Source: JBOFBH01 sp051657715 (GTDB lineage Bacteria; Actinomycetota; Actinomycetes; Actinomycetales; Angustibacteraceae). From it: a DNA stretch of 64,000 nt. The DNA lies in contig JBOFLF010000004.1 of assembly GCA_051657715.1 (NCBI GenBank), forward strand, positions 1-64,000, read 5' to 3'. The notes below the pieces were generated by a model. The model was not told where the DNA came from, did no database searches, and was given only the letters and a program-made list of their open reading frames with translations. This document shows, piece after piece, positions 34,531 through 42,326 of the stretch; the first letter of the stretch is position 1; each line of letters begins with the position of its first letter. A program made the translations under genes and the position numbers.

Positions 34531-34590
34531 AGCCGTGGTCCCGGGGAGCCGTGGTCCCGGGGAGCCGTGGTTGCCGGGAGCTGTGGTTGC
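34531..34590. repeat. 16-bp tandem repeat x4, intergenic upstream of nudC
   Basis: AGCCGTGGTCCCGGGG x2, AGCCGTGGTTGCCGGG, then AGCTGTGGTTGCGG. It lies 40 bp upstream of the nudC start in the divergent promoter region, so copy number could change promoter or leader spacing. Confidence 0.93.
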
Positions 34591-34630
34591 GGAGCGGCAG
34601 CTTGCTGAAGCCCAGCTACCGTGCACGTTC

Positions 34631-35731
34631 GTGCGGTTCTCTGACGACCTCGGTGCGGTGCCGTGGCAATCAGCCTTGCTCGACCGGGCCGGTCACCTTC
34701 GGTCGGCGCGGCTGTTGCCGGAGGTTCTGGCGGACCGGCAGTGCCAGGTGGTCGAGGTGATGTCGGGCCGGCTTGCGGCGGTTGCCTCGGACCGGCTGCT
34801 GCTGCGACCTCCCGAATCAGCGGACGTCTCCCGTACCGGGATCTTCCTCGGCCGAGCTGACGGTGTCCCGTATGTCGCGGTGGCCGTGGACTCGTCCCCG
34901 GTCTCGCCTCTCGTCTTCTCTCCCGGGCAGGTCGTTGGCGATGTGGACGCTAGTGACGTAGCAGCGGGCGGGTCGCGCCGTCCCGAGAGCCGGTGGCCGC
35001 GGTGGCTGAGCCTGCGGGCGCTGGGCGAGTCGCTGCCGCCGTTGCACCAGGAGCTCGCGGTGCAGGCGGTCGCGATGGTGAACTGGCACAACAGCCACCC
35101 CCGCTGTCCGCGGTGTGGCGCGCTGACCGAGGTGATCAGCGCCGGCCACGAGCGTCGGTGCCCGGCGGACGGGTCGAGTCACCACCCGCGCAGCGACCCT
35201 GCCGTCATCATGGCTGTGGTCCACCCCGGCACCGGTCACGGCGGTGAGACCGCCCACAGCGAAGATGCCGCTCACAGTGAAGACACCAGTCACGGCGATG
35301 GCACCAGCACCGGCACCGGCGATCGTGATCGCGGGGAGCGGATCCTGCTCGGCCGGCAGGCGTCCTGGCCCACCGGTCGGTTCTCCACCCTCGCCGGGTT
35401 CGTCGAGCCGGGGGAGACGCTGGAGGCAGCGGTCCGGCGCGAGGTGTACGAGGAGGTCGGGATCCAGGTCGGTCAGGTCCGGTATCAGGGCAGCCAGCCA
35501 TGGCCGTTCCCGTCGTCTCTGATGATCGGGTTCTGCGCCTACGCCCGCACGACCCAGGTCGCCGTGGACGGCATCGAGATCGAGCAAGCGCGGTGGTTCA
35601 CCCGGGCAGAGCTGGTGGACGCGGTCCACGACGGGGCGGTCACCTTGGCACCCCGGCTGTCCATCTCCCGGCAGCTCATCGAGCGCTGGTACGGCGGCCA
35701 GCTGCCGGACCCGCCTTCGTCAGGCGGCTGA
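34631..35731 (+). CDS. nudC: NAD+ diphosphatase (NADH pyrophosphatase), Nudix
   Basis: 366 aa from the GTG at 34631. It hydrolyses NAD(H) to NMN(H) and AMP, and in bacteria also removes NAD caps from RNA. The Nudix box is intact (GFVEPGETLEAAVRREVYEE, then VG) and the downstream SQPWPFPSSLM array is the NADH-pyrophosphatase signature. The zinc ribbon has CPRCG but its second half is RRCPADGSSHHPR, with only one of the usual two cysteines. About 30 residues of TGHGGE/TAHSED/TSHGDG repeats (35231-35320) are inserted between 'AVIMAVVHP' and 'ERILLGRQ', i.e. at the domain junction. Its stop overlaps the convergent mycoredoxin gene by 12 bp. Confidence 0.94.
   Translation: MRFSDDLGAVPWQSALLDRAGHLRSARLLPEVLADRQCQVVEVMSGRLAAVASDRLLLRPPESADVSRTGIFLGRADGVPYVAVAVDSSPVSPLVFSPGQVVGDVDASDVAAGGSRRPESRWPRWLSLRALGESLPPLHQELAVQAVAMVNWHNSHPRCPRCGALTEVISAGHERRCPADGSSHHPRSDPAVIMAVVHPGTGHGGETAHSEDAAHSEDTSHGDGTSTGTGDRDRGERILLGRQASWPTGRFSTLAGFVEPGETLEAAVRREVYEEVGIQVGQVRYQGSQPWPFPSSLMIGFCAYARTTQVAVDGIEIEQARWFTRAELVDAVHDGAVTLAPRLSISRQLIERWYGGQLPDPPSSGG
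35231..35320 (+). repeat. 18-bp tandem repeat x5 inside nudC
   Basis: Five 18-bp units encoding TGHGGE, TAHSED, AAHSED, TSHGDG, TSTGTG. In frame, at the start of the Nudix domain. Confidence 0.9.
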
Positions 35732-35986
35732 CAACCGCTGCTTCACCTCGTCCAGGCTCGGATTGGTGGCCACCGACCCGTCCGGGAACAGCACCGTGGG
35801 AACGGTGTGGTTGCCGTCGTTAGCCTGCTCCACGAAGGACGCCGCCGCCGCGTCCTGCTCGATGTTCACCTCGTCGTACCCGATGCCCTCGCGGTCCATC
35901 AACGTCTTGAGCCGCCGGCAATAGCCGCACCAGCTCGTCGAGTACATGACAACGGTGCCGGGGGCTGGCGGGGTGGGCGTGGGCAT
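35720..35986 (-). CDS. mrx1: Mycoredoxin-type glutaredoxin
   Basis: 88 aa from the ATG at 35984-35986 with GAGGAG upstream. A glutaredoxin fold with the CGYC redox motif (MYSTSWCGYCRRLKTLM), the cis-proline HTVPTVLFPDGS and a terminal LDEVKQRL helix. Mycoredoxins reduce mycothiol-mixed disulfides in actinobacteria. Position between nudC and uvrD2 matches Rv3198A. It is convergent with nudC (12-bp overlap) and divergent from uvrD2. Confidence 0.95.
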   Translation of the reverse strand: MPTPTPPAPGTVVMYSTSWCGYCRRLKTLMDREGIGYDEVNIEQDAAAASFVEQANDGNHTVPTVLFPDGSVATNPSLDEVKQRLSAA

Positions 35987-36134
35987 CAGGGCTCCTCGAG
36001 GTCGGCGTCCGTTCGCGGCTGGTGTCGTCCAGGACGAGCTGGACGCCAGGCGCAACCACGAGGCGCGAGCTGAGCTTCCCGAGCGCGTCAAAGGGCGCGG
36101 GGTGCGAGGAGGAGCTGAATGCCACGATGGTGCC

Positions 36135-38537
36135 GTGACCGCCCCTGGGACCGTCCCTGGTCGGCCGGCTGAGCCCGCGTCGGCCGACGAGATCCTGATC
36201 GGACTCGACGAGCAGCAGCGGGCCGTCGCCACCGCCCTGCACGGGCCGGTGTGCGTGTTGGCGGGCGCCGGCTCCGGCAAGACCCGAGCCATCACCCACC
36301 GGATCGCCTACGGGGTCTGGTGCGGGGTCTACCCGCCGCAGCGGGTGCTCGCGGTCACCTTCACCGCGCGTGCCGCGGGCGAGCTGCGTGGTCGGTTGCG
36401 CGCGTTGCGGGTCAGCGGCGTCCAGGCCCGCACGTTCCACTCCGCGGCCCTGCGGCAGCTGCACCACTTCTGGCCCCGGGTGATCGGCGGTGGTCCCCCT
36501 CCCGTGGTGGCGCAGAAGTCCGGTCTGGTCGCGGAGGCGGCGTCCCGGGTTGGTCTTCGGCTGGACCGGCTCGCCGTCCGGGACGTGGCCGCGGAGATTG
36601 AATGGGCCAAGGCGACCATGCTGGCTCCGGACGACTACCCGGCAGCCGCGGAGCGTGCCGGGCGGTCGGCGGCAGGCCTGGACGCCACGGCCACCGCCCG
36701 CCTGCTGGCGGCATACGAGGACGTCAAGACCGAGCGCGGGGTCATCGACTTCGAGGACGTCCTGCTGATCACGGCTGGGGTGCTGCAGGACCACGCCGAG
36801 GTGGCGGACGCCGTCCGCCAGCAGTACCGGCACTTCGTGGTCGACGAGTACCAGGACGTCAGCCCGCTGCAGCAACGTCTCCTGGATCTGTGGCTGGGTG
36901 GGCGGACGAACGTCTGTGTGGTGGGTGATCCGAACCAGACCATCTACTCGTTCGCCGGGGCCACCCCCCACTACCTGCTCACCTTTCCGCGGCGGCACCC
37001 CGAGGCGCAGCTGCTGCGGCTGGTCCGCGACTACCGCTCGACCCCGCAGATCATCGACCTGGCCAACCGGCTGCTGGCCGCTGCGCCCGAGCCAGGTCCA
37101 GCGTCGCGTCGTCCCCCGGTTGGTCCGACCCCGCTGGACCCGGCCCTGGGCGCAGCGCCGTCCCCGTTGTCCTTGGGGGCGCTGACGGCAGTCCGTCCGT
37201 CCGGATCACGGCCGACGATCACGGTCTACGACGACGACGTGGAGGAGGCCACGGCGATCGCGGCCCGGGTCGCCAATCGGCTCGCCGGTGGCGCCGCGGC
37301 CGGCGACGTTGCGGTTCTGATCCGAACCAACGCCCAGTCCGAGCCGCTGGAGCACGCGTTCGCCGACGCTGGCATCGGGTACGTGCTGCGCGGCGGCGAG
37401 CGGTTCTTCGAGCGGCGTGAGGTCCGGGACGCGATGGTGTTGCTTCGGGGTGCCGCCCGCGCCGACGAGGCGGCCTCGGGGCAGGTCGTGAGCCAGGTCG
37501 TCCGGGACGTGTTCGGCAGCATCGGCTGGGTGGCTGACCCGCCGGCGGTCGGCGCGGTACGCGATCGGTGGGAGTCGTTGCAAGCCCTGGTGTCCCTGAC
37601 CGACGACCTGGTTGGTGGCCGCCCGAGTATCACCCTCGCCGACCTGGTCGCGGAGCTGGCGGACCGGTCCGCCAGCCAGCACGCCCCCGCGGCTGGAGGC
37701 GTGACGATCGCGTCACTGCACGCGGCCAAGGGGCTGGAGTGGAAGGTGGTGTTCATCGCCGGCCTGCGCGAGGGGCTGGTGCCGATCTCCCACGCGTCCA
37801 GCCCCGCCCAGGTCGAGGAGGAGCGTCGGCTGCTATACGTCGGGATCACCCGCGCCCGCGATCATCTGCACCTGTCCTGGGCGCGGGCGCGCAACCCGGG
37901 TGCACGGGCCGGGCGGCGACCGTCCCGGTTCCTCGCTGGGCTTCGGCGATCAAGCCGAGCCACCGCGCCGAGGCCTGGCTTGCCGGCGGCAGAGAGGCCT
38001 GGCTTGCCGGCGGCAGACCTGAATCAGGCCGACCCGACATCCGGTGGCACGCCGTCGCAGATCGATCCGGTGGAGCCGCCATCAGGTGAGGTTGGCCCGG
38101 CTCACGATGGCCCGGCTCAGGTCGGCCTGGTCGAGCTGTCCATGCCGCACCAGCCACCGGCGTCGGCGGGTTCCCCGCTGCCGACGAGGTGTCGCGGGTG
38201 CGGCGCCTCGCTCGCGAACGGCGCCGAGCGCAAGGTGGGTCGTTGTCCAGGCTGTCCGGCGTCGGTCGACGAGGAGGTGCTGAAACGACTGCACAGCTGG
38301 CGCGCCGCGGTGGCCGAGGCTGCCTCTATCCCAGCTTTTGTCGTGCTCACCGACGCGACCCTGGTCGCGGTCGCGGAGACGATGCCGGTTGACTCCTGCG
38401 AGCTGGCCGCGGTGCCCGGGGTGGGGGCTGTCAAGCAGCGGCGGTACGGCCAACAGCTGTTGGCGGTGCTCACCGGATCGGACCTCGAGCCACGCCCGGC
38501 TGCAGACGGAACGAGCGAGAACCGTTGCCGCTCATAG
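36135..38537 (+). CDS. uvrD2: ATP-dependent DNA helicase UvrD2
   Basis: 800 aa from the GTG at 36135. SF1 3'-5' helicase motifs: LDEQQRAVATALHGPVCVL, Walker A AGAGSGKTRA, FTARAAGELRGRL, VVDEYQDVSPLQQ, GDPNQTIYSFAGA, VTIASLHAAKGLEW and LLYVGITRARDHL. Then come a repeat-rich linker (about 610-680), the UvrD2-specific tetracysteine CRGCG ... CPGCP and a C-terminal HRDC domain (VLKRLHSWRAAVAEAASIPA ... VPGVGAVKQRRYG). This domain order is the UvrD2 signature; the mycobacterial enzyme is essential and works in repair and replication. It is upstream of whiB7, as in Rv3198c. Confidence 0.96.
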   Translation: MTAPGTVPGRPAEPASADEILIGLDEQQRAVATALHGPVCVLAGAGSGKTRAITHRIAYGVWCGVYPPQRVLAVTFTARAAGELRGRLRALRVSGVQARTFHSAALRQLHHFWPRVIGGGPPPVVAQKSGLVAEAASRVGLRLDRLAVRDVAAEIEWAKATMLAPDDYPAAAERAGRSAAGLDATATARLLAAYEDVKTERGVIDFEDVLLITAGVLQDHAEVADAVRQQYRHFVVDEYQDVSPLQQRLLDLWLGGRTNVCVVGDPNQTIYSFAGATPHYLLTFPRRHPEAQLLRLVRDYRSTPQIIDLANRLLAAAPEPGPASRRPPVGPTPLDPALGAAPSPLSLGALTAVRPSGSRPTITVYDDDVEEATAIAARVANRLAGGAAAGDVAVLIRTNAQSEPLEHAFADAGIGYVLRGGERFFERREVRDAMVLLRGAARADEAASGQVVSQVVRDVFGSIGWVADPPAVGAVRDRWESLQALVSLTDDLVGGRPSITLADLVAELADRSASQHAPAAGGVTIASLHAAKGLEWKVVFIAGLREGLVPISHASSPAQVEEERRLLYVGITRARDHLHLSWARARNPGARAGRRPSRFLAGLRRSSRATAPRPGLPAAERPGLPAADLNQADPTSGGTPSQIDPVEPPSGEVGPAHDGPAQVGLVELSMPHQPPASAGSPLPTRCRGCGASLANGAERKVGRCPGCPASVDEEVLKRLHSWRAAVAEAASIPAFVVLTDATLVAVAETMPVDSCELAAVPGVGAVKQRRYGQQLLAVLTGSDLEPRPAADGTSENRCRS
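37971..38018 (+). repeat. 24-bp tandem repeat x2 in the uvrD2 linker
   Basis: Two copies of a 24-bp unit (starting AGGCCTGGCTTGCCGG) that differ only at the final base, encoding RPGLPAAE and RPGLPAAD. Confidence 0.95.
38091..38135 (+). repeat. 15-bp degenerate tandem repeat x3 in the uvrD2 linker
   Basis: GTTGGCCCGGCTCAC, GATGGCCCGGCTCAG, GTCGGCCTGGTCGAG, encoding VGPAH, DGPAQ, VGLVE before the tetracysteine motif. Confidence 0.85.
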
Positions 38538-38588
38538 GTTGTGGCCGGCCTCACTGGATTGGACGGTCGACTAGAGCCAGACCGCTGG

Positions 38589-38627
38589 AAAAAGGTGTTG
38601 TGACCTCGCGACCAGGTGCCCTAGCGT
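38589..38627 (+). promoter_or_regulatory. Putative WhiB7/SigA-type promoter of whiB7
   Basis: AAAAA (38589-38593) immediately precedes TTGTGA (-35 like, 38598-38603), then an 18-nt spacer and TAGCGT (-10 like, 38622-38627). WhiB7 with SigA recognises promoters that have an A/T stretch just upstream of the -35, bound through its AT-hook, so this fits autoregulation. Confidence 0.65.
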
Positions 38628-38681
38628 AGTGATCACACACGCGCGGGCATCACGCGCGGCTGCGCTGAGGGAGGTGACACG

Positions 38682-38903
38682 GTGGAGATTCCAACCATGA
38701 AGACGGGCAGCTCGGCGACCCATCGGTTCTCCCACTTCCTCGGGTGGGGTGCGTGTGGCCATGTCACGGCTCTCTGCGCGCCTGGCATCGACGGGACGTA
38801 TCGCGCCGCCGATCTGCCCACCACCGGGTCCGATATCACGGGATTCCCCGTCGCGTTCAAGAACCGTCCCCGGGGCGCCGGGTCGTGGAGCCCACCGGTC
38901 TAG
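38682..38903 (+). CDS. Upstream ORF (uORF) in the whiB7 leader
   Basis: 73 codons from a GTG at 38682, preceded by GGGAGGTGA (38669-38677), the strongest Shine-Dalgarno in this neighbourhood. The stop at 38903 is 23 nt before the attenuator hairpin, so a ribosome stalled in this ORF could change leader folding. The peptide (GTG GAG ATT CCA ACC ATG AAG start; Phe/His/Gly-rich RFSHFLGWGACGH near its N-terminus) matches no family I know. Likely a translated sensor of ribosome inhibition rather than a stable protein. Confidence 0.6.
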   Translation: MEIPTMKTGSSATHRFSHFLGWGACGHVTALCAPGIDGTYRAADLPTTGSDITGFPVAFKNRPRGAGSWSPPV

Positions 38904-38926
38904 CACGAACGACGACCGGCATCCAT

Positions 38927-38962
38927 GGCCGCGGAACCCGACTTCGGGATCCGCGGCCTTTT
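38927..38962 (+). terminator. Rho-independent attenuator in the whiB7 leader
   Basis: Arms GGCCGCGGAACCCGA (38927-38941) and TCGGGATCCGCGGCC (38944-38958) pair over 15 bp with one mismatch and a very short loop, followed by TTTT (38959-38962). It is placed between the uORF and whiB7, 257 bp before the whiB7 start, so it must be read through for whiB7 to be expressed. Confidence 0.88.
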
Positions 38963-39218
38963 CCGTGCCCACCGAACCGGTTGTCGAGCTGAAGGCCAGG
39001 AGCACATGTGAAGGCAGGAGCGCGACGACCAGCACCACCTGAGGACCGAACCCGACCGACCGAACTGTTTCGCCCCGACCGACAGGACCACAGATGCCCC
39101 TCTCGCTGTTCGCAGTCCGTTGCCGCATCCCTGACCGGGGATGTGCGCCCTGCCCATCAGGCGGCCACCGGCCCGTGCGCTGGTCGCGCACCCGATCAAC
39201 GAAGTGGAGGCGGGATCG

Positions 39219-39503
39219 ATGCCGTCGACCGTTCCCCTGAAGCCGGGTCCAGGTGGTGACCTGGACACGATCGCGGTCCCGTGCCGTGCTCACGACGCGG
39301 AGCTGTGGTTCGCCGAGTCGCCACAGGACGTCGAGCGCGCCAAGGCGCTGTGCATCGACTGCCCGCTGCGGCCCGATTGCCTCGCTGGGGCGCTGGAGCG
39401 TCGAGAGCCCTGGGGTGTCTGGGGCGGCCAACTGGTCCTCCAGGGCGCGGTGGTTTCGCGCAAGCGTCCCCGCGGACGTCCTCGCAAGTGCACGGCGGCT
39501 TGA
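39219..39503 (+). CDS. whiB7: Transcriptional regulator WhiB7
   Basis: 94 aa from the ATG at 39219, with GGAGG 8 nt upstream. The Fe-S ligands are the Cys of IAVPCRAHDAELWF and of ALCIDCPLRPDC; the beta-turn GVWGG is the SigA contact. The C-terminal AT-hook RKRPRGRPRK distinguishes WhiB7 from other WhiB proteins. It activates intrinsic antibiotic-resistance genes on ribosome stress, together with SigA, and its own promoter. It follows uvrD2 and precedes the ABC1-kinase gene as in mycobacteria (Rv3197A). Expression is likely set by the leader described above. Confidence 0.97.
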   Translation: MPSTVPLKPGPGGDLDTIAVPCRAHDAELWFAESPQDVERAKALCIDCPLRPDCLAGALERREPWGVWGGQLVLQGAVVSRKRPRGRPRKCTAA

Positions 39504-39547
39504 CCCGTCCGCTCCGTCCGCTCATCACCACGATCAAGGAGACGATC

Positions 39548-39727
39548 ATGTATTACCTGGTCCACGAGGAGCTGAACCGTGCTCGCGTGGAACACCAGCT
39601 GTCAGTCGCGCAGCGGCAGCGTCGTGCCAGCTACCTGGTGCGGTTGACTCGCGCTCGCCGGGCCGAGCGGCGGGCACGTCGTCGGGTTGAGCGAGCTCAG
39701 GCTGGTTTGCGAACGCTGAACGGGTGA
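39548..39727 (+). CDS. Small arginine-rich protein downstream of whiB7
   Basis: 59 aa from the ATG at 39548 with AAGGAG 6 nt upstream, so initiation is well supported. The sequence is a single amphipathic, Arg/Ala/Leu-rich helix (QRQRRASYLVRLTRARRAER, then RRARRRVERAQAGL). It lies 44 bp after whiB7 on the same strand and before a strong hairpin, so it is probably on the whiB7 transcript and would be induced with it. Similar short basic ORFs occur near whiB genes, but I know no function. Nucleic-acid or ribosome binding is a guess from charge. Confidence 0.7.
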   Translation: MYYLVHEELNRARVEHQLSVAQRQRRASYLVRLTRARRAERRARRRVERAQAGLRTLNG

Positions 39728-39736
39728 TCCGTCGGA

Positions 39737-39774
39737 AGACGCGAGTCCTCCAATCGAATGGGGGACTCGCGTCT
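39737..39774. terminator. Bidirectional terminator hairpin after the whiB7 operon
   Basis: Arms AGACGCGAGTCCTCC (39737-39751) and GGGGGACTCGCGTCT (39760-39774), 15 bp with one G-T pair, and loop AATCGAAT. It lies between convergent transcription units (the small Arg-rich gene and the ABC1 gene). No T-tract. Confidence 0.85.
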
Positions 39775-39821
39775 CCGGCAGAGCCGGCAGGTGCGTTTCG
39801 CCTCGGGTGCACGCCGGGCGC

Positions 39822-41159
39822 TCAGCCCGCTGCCGTGGCGAAGCCTGGGAGGTGGCGGGCCACGATCTCCGCCACCTCGACCTCCCCCTCGAGTTGACAC
39901 AGCACGCCGATCCCACCGAGCCAGACGCGGTGGATCAGCAGGTACTGCGGCGGGAGGTTCAACTTCAGTCCCACGCTCCACTGAGGGCGCCGAGGGTCGT
40001 TGATGTGGGCGAACAGCGTCCTCATGAATGGCCGGTCGAACCGGAAGGTGGGGTTTCGCGCTGGCTCGAGGAAAGGGTCCAGATACTCCAGCAGTGCGTC
40101 CGGGTCGACCTCAATGCCGGACTTGATGAACCCGTCGGCGCGCAACCCTTCAACGACCGACGGCCCGTCTCCGGTGAGGCCACGTGCCAGTAGCTGCCCG
40201 AGGTGAGCCGGCAACCCGTCGGGGAGCCGGTTCACCGCGCCGTAGTCCAGGACGCCAAGCCGGCCGTCCGGCGTCAACCGGAAGTTCCCCGGGTGCGGAT
40301 CGGCGTGCAGCAGCCGTGCTCGTTGCGGACCGGCCAGCAAGAACTCCAGGTACAGCTGAGCGGAGCGGTCCCGTTCCGGCGGTGTGCCGTCGGCGATGAT
40401 CGCGGACAACGGTCGCCCGGTCAGCCACTCGGAGACGATGACGTGCCGGCTGGACGCCACTACTGCCGGGATCGCGAACGACGGGTCCCCGTCGAAGGCG
40501 TCATGGAATCCGCGCTGCGCGTCGGCCTCCAGGTCATAATCGAGCTCTTCGCGAGCTCGCTCCTGCAGCTCGACCAAGATCGGTTTGAGGTCGATCCCGG
40601 GGATCCAGCTCGCGGACATCCGGGCCACCCGGGCCACCTGGGCCAGGTCGGAAAGCAGGGCGTCCCCGGCGCCGGGGTACTGCACCTTCACCGCGACACG
40701 GCGCCCGTCCTGCCAGACCGCCTGGTGCACCTGCCCGATGGACGCGGCGGCCGTCGGACGGTCGTCGAAACGGCGGAACCTGTCCCGCCAGTCCGCCCCT
40801 AGCTCGGACGCCAGCACCGTGTGCACGGTGGAGGCCGGCAGCGGCGGCGCCGCGTCCTGGAGCTTGGTGAGGGTCGCTCGGTACGGTCCCGCCAGCTCCT
40901 CGGGCAACCCCGCCTCGAAGATGCTCATCGCCTGCCCGAACTTCATGGCCCCGCCCTTGAGCTCGCCGAGCACGCGGAACAGCTGTTCGGCGGTTCGCGC
41001 CTGCACCTGCGCGGCGACCGCGTCGGCGGGTCGGCCACCGATCCGACGGCCGAACCCGAGCGCGGTCCTGCCGGCGAGGCCCAGCGGCAGCGTGGCAAGT
41101 TTGGCGGTGCGGGTCAACGCCTTCCGTGGGAGTTCGGTCATGGCGTCATTGTCCGTCAT
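39822..41159 (-). CDS. ABC1/AarF (UbiB-like) atypical kinase
   Basis: 445 aa. The family has a KxGQ motif (MKFGQAMS), an Ala-rich nucleotide loop, here ASIGQVHQAVWQDGRRVAVK with the ATP lysine, ExD-type residues in REELDYDLEADAQ, and the catalytic loop LLHADPHPGNFRLT with the DFG equivalent VLDYGAVN. UbiB/ABC1 proteins are needed for quinone synthesis or lipid transport in other organisms; the mycobacterial homologue (Rv3197) is next to whiB7 and has been linked to resistance. The ATG overlaps the ThiF-like gene stop by 14 bp, so they form an operon. Confidence 0.93.
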   Translation of the reverse strand: MTDNDAMTELPRKALTRTAKLATLPLGLAGRTALGFGRRIGGRPADAVAAQVQARTAEQLFRVLGELKGGAMKFGQAMSIFEAGLPEELAGPYRATLTKLQDAAPPLPASTVHTVLASELGADWRDRFRRFDDRPTAAASIGQVHQAVWQDGRRVAVKVQYPGAGDALLSDLAQVARVARMSASWIPGIDLKPILVELQERAREELDYDLEADAQRGFHDAFDGDPSFAIPAVVASSRHVIVSEWLTGRPLSAIIADGTPPERDRSAQLYLEFLLAGPQRARLLHADPHPGNFRLTPDGRLGVLDYGAVNRLPDGLPAHLGQLLARGLTGDGPSVVEGLRADGFIKSGIEVDPDALLEYLDPFLEPARNPTFRFDRPFMRTLFAHINDPRRPQWSVGLKLNLPPQYLLIHRVWLGGIGVLCQLEGEVEVAEIVARHLPGFATAAG

Positions 41160-42201
41160 CCACCCTCGACGCGTGGTTGTGGCCCGCGGCCACGGATGGT
41201 TGGTCGTCGCCCGGCCGTCGCTGAAAGGCGCGACCCGTGCACCCGCACTGGGGGTGAGTCCGCCAGCGGCGTGTCTCGAGCAAGCCTTGGGGCAGCGTCA
41301 CATCGATCGTTCGGCCTTGCGTGACGGGCGGCGCCTTGCCGTCCAGCCAGGCCAGCACCTGCAGGCCGATCAGGCCGGCCGCCGCGGTGCTGGAGGCCAC
41401 CTCGCCGCGTTGTGGCGCTTGAGCCCGCTGGAGTGACACCTGGACGGCGACTCTCGGCCAGCCGGGGTCGCGGTCTCGCCGGTGCAGGTCCAAGCATCGC
41501 AAGCATGGGCCACGATCAGGCGCCACCAAGGGGCCCACGACCACCCGGTCACCAGCGCACACGACTGCCAGGTGTGGCAACCGTGCCCGGTCCAGCTGAT
41601 CCGCGAGCTCGAGATCGATGAGGTCATCACGGACCACCACCACCAGGTCGAACCGGTCGGCGCGACTTCTGGAGTGCGCGCCACGAGGGGAGTCGACGGC
41701 TGTCACCCGTCCCACACCCGCAGCGACCAGGGTCTGGGCGACCAGGTCGGTGAGCGCCCCTCGACCGTCGAGCTGGACATGCCGCTCGGTGCGGTGAGCA
41801 AGTAGTCGGATGCCGTCTGCGACACCTGGGTAGACCTGCGCCCAGGTCTGGGCGTCCGAGCGCAGGCGGGTCGCCCGCTGCGGACCCAACCGAGCCAAGT
41901 CCGCACGGTCGGCGCGGGTCGGCTGGCCGGGGCCAGCCGGCGCGGCGTCCGTCACGACCCCTGCCTCGCTCAACAAATGCACCAGGCGGCGGGCGCGATC
42001 CGGTGGCAGGCCGTGAGACCTGGCCAACGTCTCCAGCTGGTCGATGGTGTGGGTGCCGTCGAGCGCGGCGACCACGGCGTCGTCCCCAGATCGCAACCCG
42101 GTCACCACGGTTCCCCGCTGCGGTGACAGCCCCACCTGGAGCGTGGTCGGGTCGCGCCACACCCGGTGCAGACCAGGCAGCAGAAAGGGGCGGGTCAGCA
42201 C
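41146..42201 (-). CDS. ThiF/E1-like family protein (Rv3196-type)
   Basis: 351 aa from GTG. N-terminal region (1-90): RVWRDPTTLQVGL ... GTHTIDQLETLARSHGLP, a winged-helix-like leader-binding segment as in cyclodehydratase-associated proteins. The middle (130-245) resembles a degenerate E1/ThiF Rossmann domain (LVAQTLVAAGVGRVTAVDSP) that lacks the GxGxxG loop. Then RGPCLRCLDLHRRDRDPGWP and a C-terminal HPQCGCTG supply four cysteines for a structural zinc. The lost nucleotide loop argues against adenylation; a scaffold or substrate-binding role is more likely. Upstream of and overlapping the ABC1 gene. Confidence 0.8.
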   Translation of the reverse strand: MLTRPFLLPGLHRVWRDPTTLQVGLSPQRGTVVTGLRSGDDAVVAALDGTHTIDQLETLARSHGLPPDRARRLVHLLSEAGVVTDAAPAGPGQPTRADRADLARLGPQRATRLRSDAQTWAQVYPGVADGIRLLAHRTERHVQLDGRGALTDLVAQTLVAAGVGRVTAVDSPRGAHSRSRADRFDLVVVVRDDLIDLELADQLDRARLPHLAVVCAGDRVVVGPLVAPDRGPCLRCLDLHRRDRDPGWPRVAVQVSLQRAQAPQRGEVASSTAAAGLIGLQVLAWLDGKAPPVTQGRTIDVTLPQGLLETRRWRTHPQCGCTGRAFQRRPGDDQPSVAAGHNHASRVDDGQ

Positions 42202-42270
42202 CTCGTCAGCGTGGCAGCGGGCACCGGCTCAGGTGGTACGCCGTCCACAGGACGCCCGGGGGCAGGACGT

Positions 42271-42309
42271 GCGCAGGGCCGGTCACCGATGTGGTGACCG
42301 GCCCTGCGC
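42271..42309. terminator. Perfect 17-bp hairpin downstream of the DUF5679 gene
   Basis: Arms GCGCAGGGCCGGTCACC (42271-42287) and GGTGACCGGCCCTGCGC (42293-42309) with a 5-nt loop. It follows the minus-strand DUF5679 stop by 17 bp and precedes the ThiF-like gene, so it probably terminates the small gene's transcript. No T-tract. Confidence 0.85.
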
Positions 42310-42326
42310 GCCAGGAGCGCGCGATG

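Larger units (their letters stand above)
38538..39218 (+). promoter_or_regulatory. whiB7 promoter and 5' leader region (681 bp)
   Basis: The longest non-genic stretch in the window, between uvrD2 and whiB7. It contains, in order, an AT-rich box with -35/-10 (38589-38627), a uORF with a strong Shine-Dalgarno (38682-38903), a terminator-like hairpin with a T-tract (38927-38962), and about 250 bp of further leader before the whiB7 Shine-Dalgarno (GGAGG at 39206). This order is that of an attenuated, autoregulated whiB7 leader as known in mycobacteria and Streptomyces (wblC). Confidence 0.85.

Noticed and set aside
39008..39259. 83-codon ORF in the whiB7 leader with AGGAG upstream, overlapping the whiB7 start in another frame
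   Set aside because: No family match and codon pattern looks non-coding; it could be a second uORF but the evidence is only a Shine-Dalgarno-like AGGAG, so it is not listed as a gene.
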